Source: Paramyrothecium sp. XJ0827 (lineage: Eukaryota > Ascomycota > Sordariomycetes > Hypocreales > Stachybotryaceae). Taken from it: a DNA stretch of 64,000 nt. The notes beneath the pieces were generated by a model. It was not told the origin of the DNA, did not search any database, and worked only from the letters and a program-made list of their open reading frames with translations. Positions 24,556 to 34,156 of the stretch are shown piece by piece. How positions within the stretch are numbered: the stretch's first letter is position 1; every line of letters begins with the position of its first letter. Location of the stretch: assembly GCA_020881915.1 (NCBI GenBank), contig JAJFPB010000009.1:2728001-2792000 (forward strand), in the 5' to 3' direction. A program made the position numbers and the translations under genes.

Positions 24556-25992
24556 ATGGAGCGTCAAGCAGAAACAACTCCGCTGCTGGCGGACGACCTG
24601 GCGGCGCCGGAAATCGTCGACAGCAAGGATGACGGCAATCTGTGGGCGGAATTCAAGCTGCTCGCGCACTCCTCAGTGCCTTTGATAGCCATGTACTTGC
24701 TGCAGTACTCCTTCACTGTCTTTGTCATCTTCGTCGCCGGTCACATTGGCAGCGATGACCTGGCTGCCGCCAGTCTGGGCGCCACGACCATGAACATCAT
24801 CGGCTTCGCCATCTACGAGGGCATGGCCACCGCTCTTGACACTCTCTGCTCGCAGGCCTACGGCTCTGGCAACTTGACCGGGGTCGGCCTGCACGTGCAA
24901 CGCATGTTGCTGCTTATGGCCTTGGCCACCATCCCCATTGGCGCCATCTGGATATGCTCCCCTTGGCTCCTGTCCCTGGTGGTCAAGCAGCCCCGACTCG
25001 CCGTCAAGGCCGGCTCTTTTCTCCGCATCAGCCTGCTAGGTATGCCGGGTTACGCCTCGTTCGAGGCTGGCAAGCGCTTTTTGCAGGCCCAAGGAGACTT
25101 CATGGCAGCCACGGTCATCCTCATTATTTGCGCCCCCGTCTCTGCCGCGTTGAGCTGGTGGTTCGCCTTCACTGTTGATCTTGGGCTTGAGGGTGCTGCG
25201 CTAGGTGTAGCCATCGCCACCACTCTACGCCCCATCCTGCTCCTGTTGTATATCATTGCGACTCCGTCAGGGAGACGTTCGCTGCAGTGCTGGGGCGGCT
25301 TCTCCGCCAAAGCATTCCAGAATTGGGGGCCTGTGTTCCGGTTATCCATGGCTGGCGCCATAGTCAACATTGGCGAGTGGACAGCCGTAGAGCTCGTCAC
25401 TTTCAGCACATCGTATGTGAGCGTCGACCACCTCGCTGCCCAGACAGTCCTGACCACAGCTGCCTTTACTATATGGCATGTGCCCTTCTCCGTCGGTGTC
25501 GCGGCCACAACCCGCGTGGGCTACCATGTCGGCGCGGGCCACGTTGCCACTACAAAGCGCCTCGCCATCCTCTTTGCCGTCGTTTTTTCTACCGTGGGCG
25601 TCATAGACGGGCTGCTGCTCTTTGGGTTCCGCGGCCCCATTACCGATTTCTTTACTGACGATGAAACCGTCCGCCGTCTCGCTTACGAAACCATGGCAGT
25701 TGTAGCCATCTATCAAATTATCGACTCTATCATGAACGGCTGCAATAGCATGCTGCGCGGACTTGGTCAGCAGTCTTTCGCAGCCAAGGCCGTTTTTGCT
25801 GTCAATTACCTCGCTGCTGTGCCTTTGGCCATTTGGCTGGAGCTTGGTCCCTGGGATCTGAGGTTGGACGGCGCCTGGATAGGTCTGGGATCGGGCATGG
25901 TCGCCATTGCTGTCATGGAGTTAGCATACATGAAAGGAGTACGGTGGCAGGACTGCATTAATAGCGCCAAGGAAAGAGAGCACTCGGAATAG
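24556..25992 (+). CDS. MATE-family multidrug/toxin extrusion transporter
   Basis: Intronless gene for 478 residues, the usual size, with about twelve hydrophobic segments in two MatE halves. Family members export organic cations and metabolites by H+ or Na+ antiport from the plasma or vacuolar membrane. Recognisable blocks are LDTLCSQAYGSGN near residue 100, which is the hallmark of eukaryotic MATEs, VAATTRVGYHVGAGH near 320, and CNSMLRGLGQQ in the C-half. The start is placed at the first ATG (MERQAETTPLLADD), whose TTPLL stretch resembles the N-terminal dileucine region of fungal homologues. Codons end strikingly often in C or G compared with neighbours, and absence of introns sets it apart from the rest of the window. 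Confidence 0.93.
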   Translation: MERQAETTPLLADDLAAPEIVDSKDDGNLWAEFKLLAHSSVPLIAMYLLQYSFTVFVIFVAGHIGSDDLAAASLGATTMNIIGFAIYEGMATALDTLCSQAYGSGNLTGVGLHVQRMLLLMALATIPIGAIWICSPWLLSLVVKQPRLAVKAGSFLRISLLGMPGYASFEAGKRFLQAQGDFMAATVILIICAPVSAALSWWFAFTVDLGLEGAALGVAIATTLRPILLLLYIIATPSGRRSLQCWGGFSAKAFQNWGPVFRLSMAGAIVNIGEWTAVELVTFSTSYVSVDHLAAQTVLTTAAFTIWHVPFSVGVAATTRVGYHVGAGHVATTKRLAILFAVVFSTVGVIDGLLLFGFRGPITDFFTDDETVRRLAYETMAVVAIYQIIDSIMNGCNSMLRGLGQQSFAAKAVFAVNYLAAVPLAIWLELGPWDLRLDGAWIGLGSGMVAIAVMELAYMKGVRWQDCINSAKEREHSE

Positions 25993-26310
25993 TTGATCCA
26001 CACAGAGGAGTGCTCGGCACCGTTGACTTTAATTCTCTAAAGATCTAGATTTAACCCCATAAGTTTTCACAATAGACATTTGGTTATAATTGCCTAACGT
26101 TAAACCCCAGTGGTACCTGGCGACTAGTAGTCAAGGATTTCATATTGTGACCAAGGCTTGAACTTGCCTGTCTACGGCCCTTGCCGCATTTTCGACTTGT
26201 CGCATTTTCAAATGTTTGAGGGATGCTGCTGCCTTGGGTCTCTTATAAGTAGGCGATTGCGGCGTTAACATTCAAGGTGATTGAGAATCATCTAGATCAA
26301 ACCGGACGGC
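25993..26310. other. Spacer before LINE relic
   Basis: About 0.3 kb of sequence with no gene, following the MATE stop. Confidence 0.4.
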
Positions 26311-27398
26311 TACCTTGCAGTGAGCTGGAGCAGACTAGACTGCATATGCTGAGCAAAGCCGGGATACCGCAATCGCATGGCCAGACGTACGCGTACGCAG
26401 CTAGGATGACACCTAATAGTATATCCCACTCATCTTCACCTGCAGCCCGACGGGTAACTCCAGAACCGGTGTTTTGCACAGTGGATATCTTGAGTTCCCG
26501 AGGACTACGTGGTAGATGCTACACCGCCAATGATTCGCAAGGTCATTGAGCAGGAGATGCGAAAGTCGAGCGACCAGCCTCACTGCGATGCGTCGCTGTA
26601 ACTGGGGATGGGCGGAATGCCAGCCGCTTCAGGGTTATCGGCAGGAATGAAGATGAGATGCAAAAAATCAAGACTATCCTCAAAGCCTGGAAAACTCCAG
26701 GCGCAAAAATTCTTCGAGATCAGCTATATCCTATCAAAGTTGATAGTATGAATCGCACGGCCGTCTTTAACCAGGACTTCAATGTCCTTCCCGGAGCAAT
26801 GGAAATGCCGAACCAGGAGAACGAAGTCCAGGTCGCCAAGGTAGTCTGGCTGAGCCGAAAGACCAACCCCAAGGCATACGGGTCAATGGTGGTATACCTC
26901 ACTAAGGGCAGTGACGCCAGGAGACTGCTACAGGAGCCTCATGCACATCAAATAGATGGCAAGTTACTAACGGTCCCCATGGGGCACTTTAGATGGGTCA
27001 AGATGACCCCGACAGCTCAAAAGGAGGGCAGATGGCCGACCCGAAGTATGCTATGGGTAAACAAGGATGTGGAGGCGGATCAGATACCAATGGAGACAGC
27101 GGATATGACAGCAGCAATCTTGCGACTCCCTGAGCGGTCAGTCTTAGTCGTATTTACTTACGTACCAGGAAGGGACGCCCAGGCGTTCCAAGACGCATGC
27201 AACCTGCTGCGCCAGGTTATTATGTTCGTCCTTGTGTCTGAAGTGGTTCATCGATTCTGGAGCAGAAGAGTAGAGAATCCTTCAGCTATCTTACTCATCA
27301 AAGAAAATCCAATGTGCATGGCAACGCAACTCTTCGTCAGTGGGCTGGTGGCTCTGAGGATTGTTGGGCGAGACGGTCCGCATAACAAAGAGAAATAG
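26310..27398 (+). mobile_element. Degenerate Tad1-like LINE (non-LTR retrotransposon) fragment
   Basis: Remnant of gag and endonuclease parts of a fungal LINE. The gag-like peptide runs through three frames: TPEPVFCTVDI (about 26460), then VPEDYVVDATPPMIRK (from about 26492) and, after another one-base shift near 26588, RCVAVTGDGRNASRFRV. From 26658 the frame stays open: KILRDQLYPIKVDSMNRTAV and KAYGSMVVYLTKGSDARRLL are typical gag sequence. The CCHC knuckles expected next are missing; the frame passes straight into an endonuclease-like piece (RWPTRSMLWVNKDVEADQIP, TAAILRLPERSVLVVFTYVP). So the copy is frameshifted and internally deleted. It lacks the reverse transcriptase and cannot move by itself. 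Confidence 0.75.
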
Positions 27399-27873
27399 CT
27401 TGAACATTGGCTATCCAACGGCCACTTCTGCCTCCTACAACATAACGCGTCAGCATCGACTCAAAAGTGCTTTATTCCCTAATGGCCCCACGACTGACCC
27501 CTGAGAGGCCTGGTAAGCCTTGTGCTCTGCTCCTTCATAATGTTCCCATCAAAAACATTGCCCAAGTGACCATTCCATCTAACGCACTGTCCGTAGAGTT
27601 CCAGCGATCGATGCTGTAGGCGCATGCGCCTCAAGCAGCCACAACGGGAAACGGAACAGCCGCCTAGGCTTGTGTTGCTGCAGTAAGCCAGCTAGTACTC
27701 TTGAGCAGCACAACGCTGGCCGGCTCTCGGTGCAGCTCCTGCTTTGTAACGCCGTTGCCTAATCCTCCTTATGTAATACGTCTGCTCGTATAGAAGCGCT
27801 ATGTTGTTGTCTTCATCCTTACTGGGCATCGATGACCAGAAAGCACTTGTACCCTCGGGCGTAGCCCGCTACT
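27399..27873. other. Spacer between LINE relic and hydrolase relic
   Basis: About 0.5 kb, no gene seen; may include further unrecognised retroelement sequence. Confidence 0.4.
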
Positions 27874-28345
27874 ATGACGCTCGACGCAAGCCAGCTTCTT
27901 CTCCTTAGCGCCATCTTCCTTATTAGTTTTGCTGCTGTCTTTACTTTCAAGTCTGCTGCATCCGGTCAGCGTTTATTTCAGCCACGACCCTGCCCCTCCT
28001 CGATCATTAACCAAAAGGAACTCAGGAACGGATGGACGGTCCGAGTCCGAGGCGTTCCCCTGGATTGGGTTGCCGAGCACCTTGCGATATTCCTGAGTGA
28101 ATCCTCCAATACAATGGCAAACATTAAATCCCTTGCTCAGGAGGTCCAGTAAGATGCCAAGCCCGCCACTGCCTCCTTTGAAGTTGCTTCAGACGGCCTG
28201 GTTAGCTTATCAGCATAGATACAAATAAAAGTGACCATCCCAGATGGAGAACCAATTACCAGTCTAGATTTTGAGATAGCGAGGCTACCTCGACCAGTGG
28301 GCCGGAAGTTTACTGGCAACCATAGTATCTTGTGCCCGTCCCCGT
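27874..28345 (+). pseudogene. N-terminal relic of SERAC1/LipA-like hydrolase family
   Basis: Starts with a plausible anchor (LLLLSAIFLISFAAVFTF) and the family's N-terminal block WTVRVRGVPLDWVAEHLAIF, followed by IKSLAQEVQ and a stop at 28150. Weak coding continues in another frame (PATASFEVASDG, then TIPDGEPITSLDFEIARL) to about 28345. From memory of the family, this N-terminal block precedes the alpha/beta-hydrolase core whose GHSLGG part survives in the other relic at 12500-13045. No catalytic part is found here. It follows the LINE fragment directly, so insertion-driven loss is possible. Confidence 0.6.
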
Positions 28346-28740
28346 GATCCAACAACCATCGTTATCCAGCCCGTTGAGAGTCAATGTTACCACCGCATAA
28401 GTCGCTGGCGGAAATATCATGGCCCAAAAACATTTATTCATATTTGTCGAGTCAGGGTAAGCTTGAACGTGTGGACTGCAATTCACGTGCACGCTGAAAT
28501 TTCACCATGTTGAATGCTCACAAAATGGAAATCGCCACCAATCTAATTGAAGATTGTATATTACTAGAGGTAATGACTGATGAAAATAACAATACGAAGT
28601 AAATGAAAGCCAAGAATAACAATTGTGCGTCGATGACAAAATAGGGTGTAGCCAGAAACTGCATCAATCAATACCAGAAAATACAATGAAAACTGACTTC
28701 TTAGGCTCGCTCTTCTCTAGATGGATAAACGACTCTAGAT
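28346..28740. other. Spacer, weak minus-strand ORF only
   Basis: A 60-residue minus-strand frame (28310-28492) with several Cys ends in GLDNDGCWITGTGTRYYGC; it might be a small secreted-protein fragment but has no start context or signal peptide that I trust. Confidence 0.35.
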
Positions 28741-29605
28741 CTAGGAGGAAAGATCGCTCGCTTCTTCGGTCAAGATGATTCTAGGGCCAGCTTCGGAAGT
28801 GGTGCCCCATGAGATGAAGGCCCCATCACTAACGCCAACAAGATCGAAACCCTCTTCGGTGCCGGGAGCCTTGCAGCGGGTGGGTTCGGTAAGGTAAACT
28901 TCGTACTTGGCCTCCCACGTCGAGCAAGTAGGGCAGACATTGAGGCGGCCAAGGTGGGTGGTACGGCCGTTGCCGGGGCGCCAGCCAGACCTGGGACCGG
29001 AGATAATGCCCTTGGTCGTGAAAACGTCAATCTGACGGGAGCCGCTAGCCTCGGTAGCGTTGTCACGGTAGAAGGCGAACTGACAATATTTACCACGGGC
29101 AGATTCGGGATACTTGAAGGTAAGTAGCGCGGTGGTATCCGCGCTGGCTTTGGTGATAGACTTGCTGATGAGACCTGTAGGAGCGAGCGAGATTGTCCCA
29201 TTCGCTACGTTGTGCTTCCATGTGGCCTTTGGTTGAAAGTACGGCTTGTCGCAAAGATTGGCTCGGCCTGGTTCTTGAGTGCAGCAAGAGTTGCAGTTGC
29301 CCTTGGCTTCGCCACAGTCCTTGCATTTCTCCTTGGTTCCGCAGGGGTGCTCGCATTCGCTCTTGGTTTCGCAGCAGTCCTTGCATTTGCCCTTAGTTTC
29401 GCAAGGCTGCTTGCACTTGCACTCGGTGTCGCATGAGTCCTTGCATTTCTCCTTGGGTCCACGCGAGTCCCCGCAAGTGCACTTGATTCCGCACAAGTGT
29501 TCACATTTCTCCCCGGATTGGTGCGAATCCCCGCAATTGCACCCGGATTTGCCCGAATGCTCGCAGCAGGCCGTGGGCTTGGGCGTATGGGTTGTGCAGG
29601 GCCTT

Positions 29606-29638
<33 letters not shown>

Positions 29639-29895
29639 CAGGAGCTCGGGACCAAAGTTGTGGACTCACAATCGCCCACGCAGGCGTCAGGCGTGGGCTT
29701 GGATGTTCTACAGGAGGTCGTTGGAGAACTCCAGGTTCGAGTCGTGGTTTCACAGCCCTCCACGCAGGGTTCAGGCGTCTTTGCATGATCGCACAACGTG
29801 GTGCCGGATGTAGTGTCGGGTCTGTGCTCGACAGGAGCTCCCAGAACAGAGCAGGTAGCGATAAAGGCAACGATGATAGCCCTGGAAAAGTACAT
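28741..29895 (-). CDS. Secreted Cys-rich repeat protein with But2-like C-terminal domain
   Basis: Single exon, 384 residues. The frame extends further 5', but the ATG at 29895 starts a clear signal peptide (MYFSRAIIVAFIATCSVLGA), so it is chosen. Order: a Cys/Pro/Thr linker with an 11-Thr run; a Cys-rich region (about residues 108-225) built of degenerate units such as KCKDCCETK and KCKDSCDTE, about 13 residues each; and a C-terminal domain of about 160 residues (TGLISKSITK... DVFTTKGIISGP, GNGRTTHLGRLNVCP, GFDLVGVSDGAFISW) that resembles the But2 C-terminal domain of fungal secreted proteins. Many CK and CE pairs suggest a disulfide-knotted or metal-rich stalk. A cell-wall or secreted structural role is an inference. 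Confidence 0.82.
29277..29545. repeat. Degenerate minisatellite coding the Cys-rich region
   Basis: Repeated units of about 39 bases (recurring core CAGTCCTTGCATTT or close relatives, plus strand) encode the Cys-rich modules. Copies have diverged, so the array is not young. Confidence 0.6.
29606..29638. repeat. Hexanucleotide run encoding poly-Thr
   Basis: Tandem GGTCGT units on the plus strand, giving an 11-Thr tract on the minus-strand product. Prone to length variation. Confidence 0.7.
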
Positions 29896-30062
29896 TTTTA
29901 AAGATCTTCTGGTAATAAAAAGACGTAAAAATGGAAGTACAAGACAAAGGAAATGGTTGTTGACAAAGGAAATAATATCACGAGACAAAGGAAATTGTAG
30001 TGATTGTTTGTTGAGTATGAAGAATAAAGAATAAAAGTCCAATCCAAGGGGCCTTGAGGGCA

Positions 30063-30068
30063 CTTATA
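30063..30068 (-). promoter_or_regulatory. TATA-like element of the Cys-rich gene
   Basis: TATAAG on the minus strand, 168 bp upstream of the start at 29895, at a position plausible for a core promoter with a longer 5' UTR. Confidence 0.3.
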
Positions 30069-30967
30069 TCCTTGTTTCGACTTGACAAGTCTACGGCTGT
30101 TCATCCCATGTTATCCATCAAGTCAGCTCCAGCGGTAAGCTAGCACTAGGCCCCAAGGCTTGGTTCTGCTAGGGTGGCTTAGAAAGGAGAAACAAAGTTT
30201 ACAAGTTCAACTTATCATTCTTGTTACTCCTGGCGGCACCGCCTCTTTGGGCTAAAGAAATGACTAGCGTGGCCAAAAACGAACTCGTAAGGCTGTGTGT
30301 GTGATGGCTAATGAGCTAGTGCGCTGAGGTCACCAACAGATTTTGATTGGAGTTGTCCGTGAACGGTAAGCGGTTGGGTTCTAGATCTCTCAGCCTCTCG
30401 ACCCAGTTCTAGATTGGGCTTGTTAATACCAATGAATTGGCAAAGCATCATGCCACAGAGTAATTACAAGCCCTTCAAACCCCCAGCCTTTAGAAAGTTA
30501 AGCACTGCAGTCCAGCTTTGTGGCTGCAAATAAGCTGACAAGCCACTACTGGGAACAAAGTATCCACACGAGCCTAATTTGATTGTTTGTAGGGTTGCTC
30601 TGTCGTCATGTGGAGTGCATTATCAGCTGCGCAAGGCTTGCTGACCCTTGGCACTCGGTAGATGTAGCTTCCGGCAACTGCTTGGACACCAAGCCCCAAT
30701 CAAGACTTCAAGATTATGTTCGCGCAATTGCGATTGATTCGCCTCTCATAAAAGCGTTATTGCGCCAGTCCTAGCTAAACCAGCTAAAGTATGGTCACTG
30801 GACCGGCGAATTTTGGTGCCCAGTATTAGCGTTTCGCCGCCACAGGTCAAACCCAACGATGCTTATTAGCCTATTCGAAAGTTGTTGGCGTCTCCCGCTC
30901 CTAGAGCCATACATCTCGTCATCCAGGATTAAATAGAGCTCCTAGGAGAACTAATCGGGATATGAGT

Positions 30968-30994
30968 CCATGAACATCTAGCTCAAGTTCATGG
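30968..30994. repeat. Short perfect inverted repeat
   Basis: Arms CCATGAAC and GTTCATGG separated by 11 bases. Could be a regulator site or chance in a non-coding stretch. Confidence 0.3.
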
Positions 30995-31680
30995 AATGCA
31001 AGAATCGGGATCTCCGCTCGACAGCCCCACAGCGTCTCCTAAAATAACCTTAAGCAGTGCTTCTCGTCGATTTTGAGCTATAACGTAATCCAGCTGACCT
31101 GGCGCTGCTTGGAGTTAATCATATTCCTGGACTAGTGGCAAACCCCGGGAGTTCCGAGGGCGTGGCTTGATTCATGGCTCCCAACAAGCAGTGCGTCGGC
31201 TGGGGTTTTTTTAAGAGTCTTAGGGGGTCGATGAAGCTTTCGTCCATCACTAGATCATTAAGCGTGAAAAGATGTCACGTTGCGTTTAACGTATCTATTA
31301 GTAACTCAGCTCTTTGTGCATTCATATCTGTGAATATTGAAACTAAAGTCAGATTGGGCAATGTAATTTACGTCTGGCGCTTGATGTGTGGTCATAAATG
31401 TTACTTTACTTCGAACTTCTGCTGTGTCTTAAGTAGTAACTTGTCCTTCAGGCTACCAATCCTTGTGCTCCTGTGCTTACACCTAAAAACACCATCACCT
31501 TGAGAATAGACTATAAACAGGGATGCCCAGTGGCTGATGTGACTGGACGCATCCGCGAGTGTGTTCTTCTAGACGCGTTTAGGATGGTGTACTGTAGCTT
31601 CGTCATCCTTTCTACCATAGTATCATCTCCATTCGCAGTCTGCCTTGTTCCAAGCGTACCGTATCTCGTTCTCATTCAAC

Positions 31681-32010
31681 ATGCTGTCAGCAGTCCTAGT
31701 CGCTTTTGTCACTTCGTGTGTCGTTTTCCACTTCTTTCAATCTCGACCCTCACAGCAAAGCCTTCGAGCCCTAGCCGTGGCGCAACATTGTCAGCCTCCC
31801 AAAGTTTTGCCAAATTCATGGATCAGTTCATTTGGCCTCGACAAGCTGTGGCTTGTATTCGAAGCAGAGAAAAAGCGACGATACCCGCTTCTCATGCTAG
31901 AAGAGTACGAAAAACACGGCGATACATATGCTCAATATGGAGCCGGTCTTTACACAATCATTACCCGGAACACGGCGAACATTAGAGAGTTATTGGCTCG
32001 TCAGTTCAAG
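31681..32010 (+). pseudogene. First-exon fragment of a cytochrome P450 (CYP52-like)
   Basis: The 110 residues start with a membrane anchor (MLSAVLVAFVTSCVVFHFF) and contain the segment HCQPPKVLPNSWISSFGLDK and NTANIRELLARQFK, which match the N-terminus of alkane/fatty-acid hydroxylase P450s. At 32011 a good donor (GTACGT) follows at the place where the family often has an intron, but no further exons exist: within 200 bases the arginine-deiminase gene ends on the opposite strand. No heme-binding region is present, so the enzyme cannot function. It is likely a truncated duplicate or the scar of a rearrangement. Confidence 0.75.
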
Positions 32011-32212
32011 CGTACGTTGTTCTTGTCTCAATCTAAATGCGAAACGTGAGTAGAGAATTAACTCTAAGGTAGCTAAGTAGGTATATTTCCTTTCTACTTA
32101 ATTAAAATATATTCCGCCCAAGCTCCTTTCCTCATATTGCCAAGTTGAATTTTCACACGACCCTCACAAAAACGCTTCCGTTAACACACCCCTCGATCAG
32201 GTCCGAACTACT

Positions 32213-34156
32213 CTACCACCAATTAGAAGCAGAAGTAGTCTCGCGCCACGTGTTTGTGCCGCAATGAACCTCGCCTTTGCCCCGATGGTGCGTGAACCAG
32301 GTATCGATGAAGCCAACAGTGAAGCCAACTTGCGCGTAGGCATTGGTGATGGCCTGGGCAAAGATATCAACACCGTCAATAATAGGACCCCAAGGATTTG
32401 GCGAGAGATAGTATGTGTTGCTGAGCACTACGCCATTAACTGCAGAAGGGTAATGCGCATGGATCTTGACCGTGCTCTGGCGTTTCTGAGTTGCGGTATC
32501 GGCATCAGGGTTATTCCCAGCAGCCTTGACAATATCGATGGCTTCGTATACATCCTCAGGCTTGGGCTTAGGAAACTTAGCACTGGCCAGCCTAGCACCG
32601 CCGCCATCGTTGCTACACGTCCAGCCACGCCAGTCGTCGCTCCAGAGGCCGGGTACGCGGTAGATGTCTGCATCAGTGATACCAGTCTGCTGTTTAATGA
32701 TGTTCAAATTGTGTTGGATCCTCTCAGCGGCGTACTGCTGGGTTGCTACCAAGTTTGCCCTTCCAAGCTCATAGTTGATGGTAGACCTCGGGACACAAGG
32801 AGGGGTTACTCCAGAGTAGGGATCCCATGAATAGAGAGGGCGGCTGAGAGCCTTCTTCGTGCCATGGCCGGCAGCTTGAGCATTTTGCAAGAGTGCCAGG
32901 CCGGCGAGGGGATCATCGGCCATGATGACCCAGCCACGCGCGTTGTTGGCGGGAAGGAACTGGATGAATTCATCCACATGACCCACAGCGAGGAACTTGG
33001 TATCGAGGACTAGTGGCTCCTGGGTCTCTTGACCCTGCAAGAACGGTAAGACTAGCGGCGTGGTGTCGCCCTCGCCGATAATAATGCGTCCCGCAGGGTA
33101 ACTCTTTCCGTTGTGAGAGTATGGTGGAATAGTCTCCAAGTTACCGGTTGAATCGTAGGTTCCACCCCATTCGCTGTTATCTGACCCCCAGACGCTGGGA
33201 AAGTTCACAGCTCCGACGTCAGCGTTTCGGACATCTTTGAAAAGATAGTCGGCGATATTGCGCCTTTGGTACGATGCCATCAGAATACGGATCGTAACAG
33301 GCCCATTGGGTCCCGGAATGGTCGAGTAACCAGGCTCAAACCCATCCTGAACCCAGATGTCGGCACCACCAAGCTCGATGGGTGCTGGAGAAATGCCTGC
33401 TGCACTGCTGTGAGTCTTGACGTATTCGTTGAATTTTATAACAGAGTTGGTGAAAGTCTTTGCCACGAAGACCTGCTGAGCTTTTTGCTTGTGATGATGG
33501 GTCAGGAAGGGGGCCAGACGCAGCTCGACATAGTCAGTTGACGATAGGCTGCCGTCAGTGATGGTGAAATGAACCTTGACCTTGCCATCCCAGACGTTAG
33601 GCCTTCGGACATCACGGGCATCGATTCCCAGCTCGAGACCAGCCCTTATCTGGGCAGGGGTGAATTGATGGCCCTCTTCCACATAAGTCCAAGATGTGCC
33701 TTGTTTGAAGAAGATACGGACGCGCTCCGCAGCACCCGGCCCCGAGATGCTGATAACACCGACTGCATTGTTGCTTGCATCTGATGAAGGCTTCGTCTTG
33801 ATGGGAGCCAGGTACTTGGCTTGGCGCAAGACATTGTCCGCAGCATCATGACACAGATGCATGGTCGAGTAAGAGCTGGGGTCCATTGTGGCACCGCAAC
33901 GATGATCCGTGTCACCGATGTTAGGCAGGAAGAGAGCCCCGCGTTCCTTTGTCCAAGTCTGCTTTCCTGCAGTATCCGTAGTTCCCGTCAAGTCAACGCT
34001 TCCATCTCGGTTGGTGTCAGCGAGGATCGTGGCTGTGAGAGCGCTGATTGTCTGACAAGAGGCTGTTCGTCCTCAGGATTAGCGAAAGACTTCAAGCGCT
34101 GCAGATTTGTTCTTACCCAGGGCCAAGATGGCCACCTTGACACGCGGAAACATCAT
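32213..34156 (-). CDS. Secreted protein-arginine deiminase (PAD)
   Basis: Converts peptidyl arginine to citrulline (Ca-dependent in animals). Exons 34156-34117 and 34062-32213, joined over a 54-nt intron, give 629 residues. The small first exon plus the start of the second make a signal peptide, MMFPRVKVAILALASC, followed by ILADTNRDGSVDL, a Ca-binding-like loop typical of microbial PADs. Catalytic positions known from human PAD4 are all present: Asp in DIWVQDGFEPGY (about residue 253), His and Asp in VGHVDEFIQF (about 375-378), and the nucleophile Cys in EVHCGTNTWRE (about 614). Length and layout resemble secreted fungal and actinobacterial PADs rather than animal ones, so ancient transfer from bacteria is possible but not shown. 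Its neighbour is a P450 fragment; no obvious partner gene is nearby. Confidence 0.93.

Larger units (their letters stand above)
29896..31680. other. Long intergenic region between divergent genes
   Basis: About 1.8 kb with no recognisable gene. It contains an 8-bp-arm inverted repeat CCATGAAC/GTTCATGG at 30968-30994 and the promoter of the Cys-rich gene at its left end. The plus-strand frame at 31174-31503 has no similarity that I know. Confidence 0.45.

Noticed and set aside
29205..29870. Other long frames on both strands over the Cys-rich gene (Arg/Pro-rich)
   Set aside because: Produced by the internal repeat; only the chosen frame has a signal peptide and a conserved C-terminal domain.
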